A stretch of 64,000 nucleotides of DNA from CBDFNC01 sp965249895. Lineage in GTDB: Bacteria; Pseudomonadota; Gammaproteobacteria; Enterobacterales; CBDFNC01. The stretch lies in assembly GCA_965249895.1 (NCBI GenBank), contig CBDFNC010000004.1:124001-188000 (forward strand), read 5' to 3'. Under the pieces are notes generated by a model, which was given only the letters and a program-made list of their open reading frames with translations, made no database searches and was not told the origin of the DNA. Positions 63,079 through 64,000 of this stretch are shown here, in pieces (position 1 is the first letter of the stretch; the number at the start of each line of letters is the position of its first letter). Made by a program: the position numbers and the translations under genes.

Positions 63079-64000
63079 TTAGTGAAAGTAATCCTGACCA
63101 CGTAGATTGTCATGCTTAACTCCCGCAAGCAGATCGGCCTGCTCAGGTTCGCGTACTTCTTTATCTAAACCCTTTTTCAGAATTATTTTTATGTTTTCCA
63201 GTCGATACCCCCCGGTATCCAATGCGCGCTGGCAAGCATCATTAAGGCGTTTTTTCGGGTAGGTTTTACTCAGGCTTAGCAAGCCAAAGCAGACTTTATA
63301 ACTTTGTTGCGGGTGCGCTTTACTCGCTAACTTGTATTCAACCCATTGCAAAACATAGTCGCCGAGTTTGCCCGCCCATTGTTTTAATCGCTCTGGGGTC
63401 CATTTTGCATAATCCTGATGGGCTTTAGGCATGTGTTCAACCAAGGTGCTGTATCCGCCGACATGATGAGAGCGGGGATGTTGGGCTACACACTGGCTGT
63501 GATAGTAGAGCTTTACCGTTTTTTCACTCACATGCGCCTCAATTTGTTTCTTGAGCAATCCATAAGGCACTGAGTAATAGTGCTTGTTCACTTCAATGTG
63601 ATAATCCACATTGACCTTCACCTTTTTAATAAAAGTATACTGGTAAGCAAGCAGCGGTAGAGGCCTCATAGCCGGGAGCTCGTGGGCATAAAATTGACTG
63701 GCTCTGTCGCCGGGAAGTTTCTGAAACGCTTTGGTATTTAACCGTACCAACAACTCACTAATGCGCTGATTCAAGTGCGTTAATGTGTAAAATATTTCAT
63801 GAGGCAAAACCGCCATTATCCAGCGTTCAACAATCAGGACACCATTTTCAGCTTTCGCTTTATCCTTGGGTTTCAGCGGTCTGGCCGGGATAATAGCCAC
63901 ATTATAATGGGCAGCCAGCTGCTGATAGGTTGGGTTTAAATCAGGATCATATTTACAGGCTCTGGTGGTGCCGGAGCGTAAATTATCCGGGACGATGATT
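63079..64000 (-). CDS. istA: IS21 transposase IstA, partial (start outside window)
   Basis: The frame is open through the window end; GTG/ATG codons inside are not the start. Visible: VPDNLRSG with the second catalytic Asp, AIIPARPLKPKDKAKAENGVLIVERWI with the catalytic Glu, and the C-terminal beta-barrel region (YHIEVNKHYYSVPYGLLKKQIEAHV). About the last 307 residues of a roughly 500-residue protein. Confidence 0.94.
   Translation of the reverse strand, partial: IIVPDNLRSGTTRACKYDPDLNPTYQQLAAHYNVAIIPARPLKPKDKAKAENGVLIVERWIMAVLPHEIFYTLTHLNQRISELLVRLNTKAFQKLPGDRASQFYAHELPAMRPLPLLAYQYTFIKKVKVNVDYHIEVNKHYYSVPYGLLKKQIEAHVSEKTVKLYYHSQCVAQHPRSHHVGGYSTLVEHMPKAHQDYAKWTPERLKQWAGKLGDYVLQWVEYKLASKAHPQQSYKVCFGLLSLSKTYPKKRLNDACQRALDTGGYRLENIKIILKKGLDKEVREPEQADLLAGVKHDNLRGQDYFH

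Larger units (their letters stand above)
62209..64000 (-). mobile_element. IS21-family element (continues past window end)
   Basis: istB and istA in the order and orientation of IS21. The left end starts TG inside the IS630 remnant and holds several spaced copies of a short motif (TGATCAC / CTGATCG followed by TTCTCA, 62225-62280), like the multiple transposase-binding repeats at IS21 termini. The right end lies outside. Confidence 0.9.

Noticed and set aside
1..64000. tRNA, rRNA, CRISPR arrays and prophage modules
   Set aside because: Looked for by eye on both strands; none could be supported.

Overview
This window looks like the chromosome of a marine gammaproteobacterium of the Alteromonadales type (Shewanella/Colwellia/Thalassomonas-like). 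That is inferred from gene content: an E. coli-like maltose regulon, a Shewanella-type cysteine formate dehydrogenase cluster, a PEP-CTERM protein remnant and an integron-type attC site. No rRNA or tRNA gene was recognised, so the genus is a guess.

Region 1 (1-24 kb) is the maltose/maltodextrin system plus insertions. The minus strand holds adhP and a malE-malF-malG operon. The activator gene malT is divergent from malE, and malK-lamB-malM-malP forms a second operon with CRP-like and MalT-like sites in front. An IS66-family element with a perfect 8-bp target duplication interrupts codon 8-9 of malG, so the maltose importer is probably damaged. An IS3-family element splits a TonB-like gene. 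An IS1111-group (IS110) element lies behind malP, next to a large palindrome and a truncated hicA. No malQ is visible.

Region 2 (23.9-31.4 kb) is a mixed accessory stretch: a DUF2384/RES toxin-antitoxin pair, a CHASE-GGDEF-EAL protein, an RNase HI, a DUF2431 (BMT5-like) gene flanked by 61-bp direct repeats, and an RhtB/LysE exporter. A structured dispersed repeat of about 300 bp occurs twice (14.2 kb and 30.3 kb). A third, partial copy lies at 21.9 kb.

Region 3 (31.4-42.1 kb) is an ordered formate dehydrogenase locus. It encodes catalytic, iron-sulfur and cytochrome b subunits, a TAT-leader peptide, a TorD-like chaperone, a polyferredoxin, DUF3305/DUF3306 proteins, FdhD and an HTH/PBP-like regulator. 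A yefM-yoeB pair follows.

Region 4 (43.5-50 kb) starts with a broken IgGFc-binding-like gene joined to a PEP-CTERM gene. An IS630 element inserted at a TA splits the latter exactly at its sorting signal. Next is an AT-rich operon of FAD-dependent oxidoreductase, ATP-grasp ligase and EamA exporter, a plausible small unstudied biosynthetic cluster.

Region 5 (50-64 kb) is a nest of mobile elements. It contains an IS110 remnant holding a second IS66 copy, an ISAs1 remnant, a deleted IS91, and a recombinase-in-trio (RIT) element lying between two different truncated group II intron reverse transcriptases. These are followed by a hypothetical gene cassette with an attC site, an IS91 element carrying its own tyrosine recombinase inserted at the attC edge, an IS630 remnant, and an IS21 element running off the window end.
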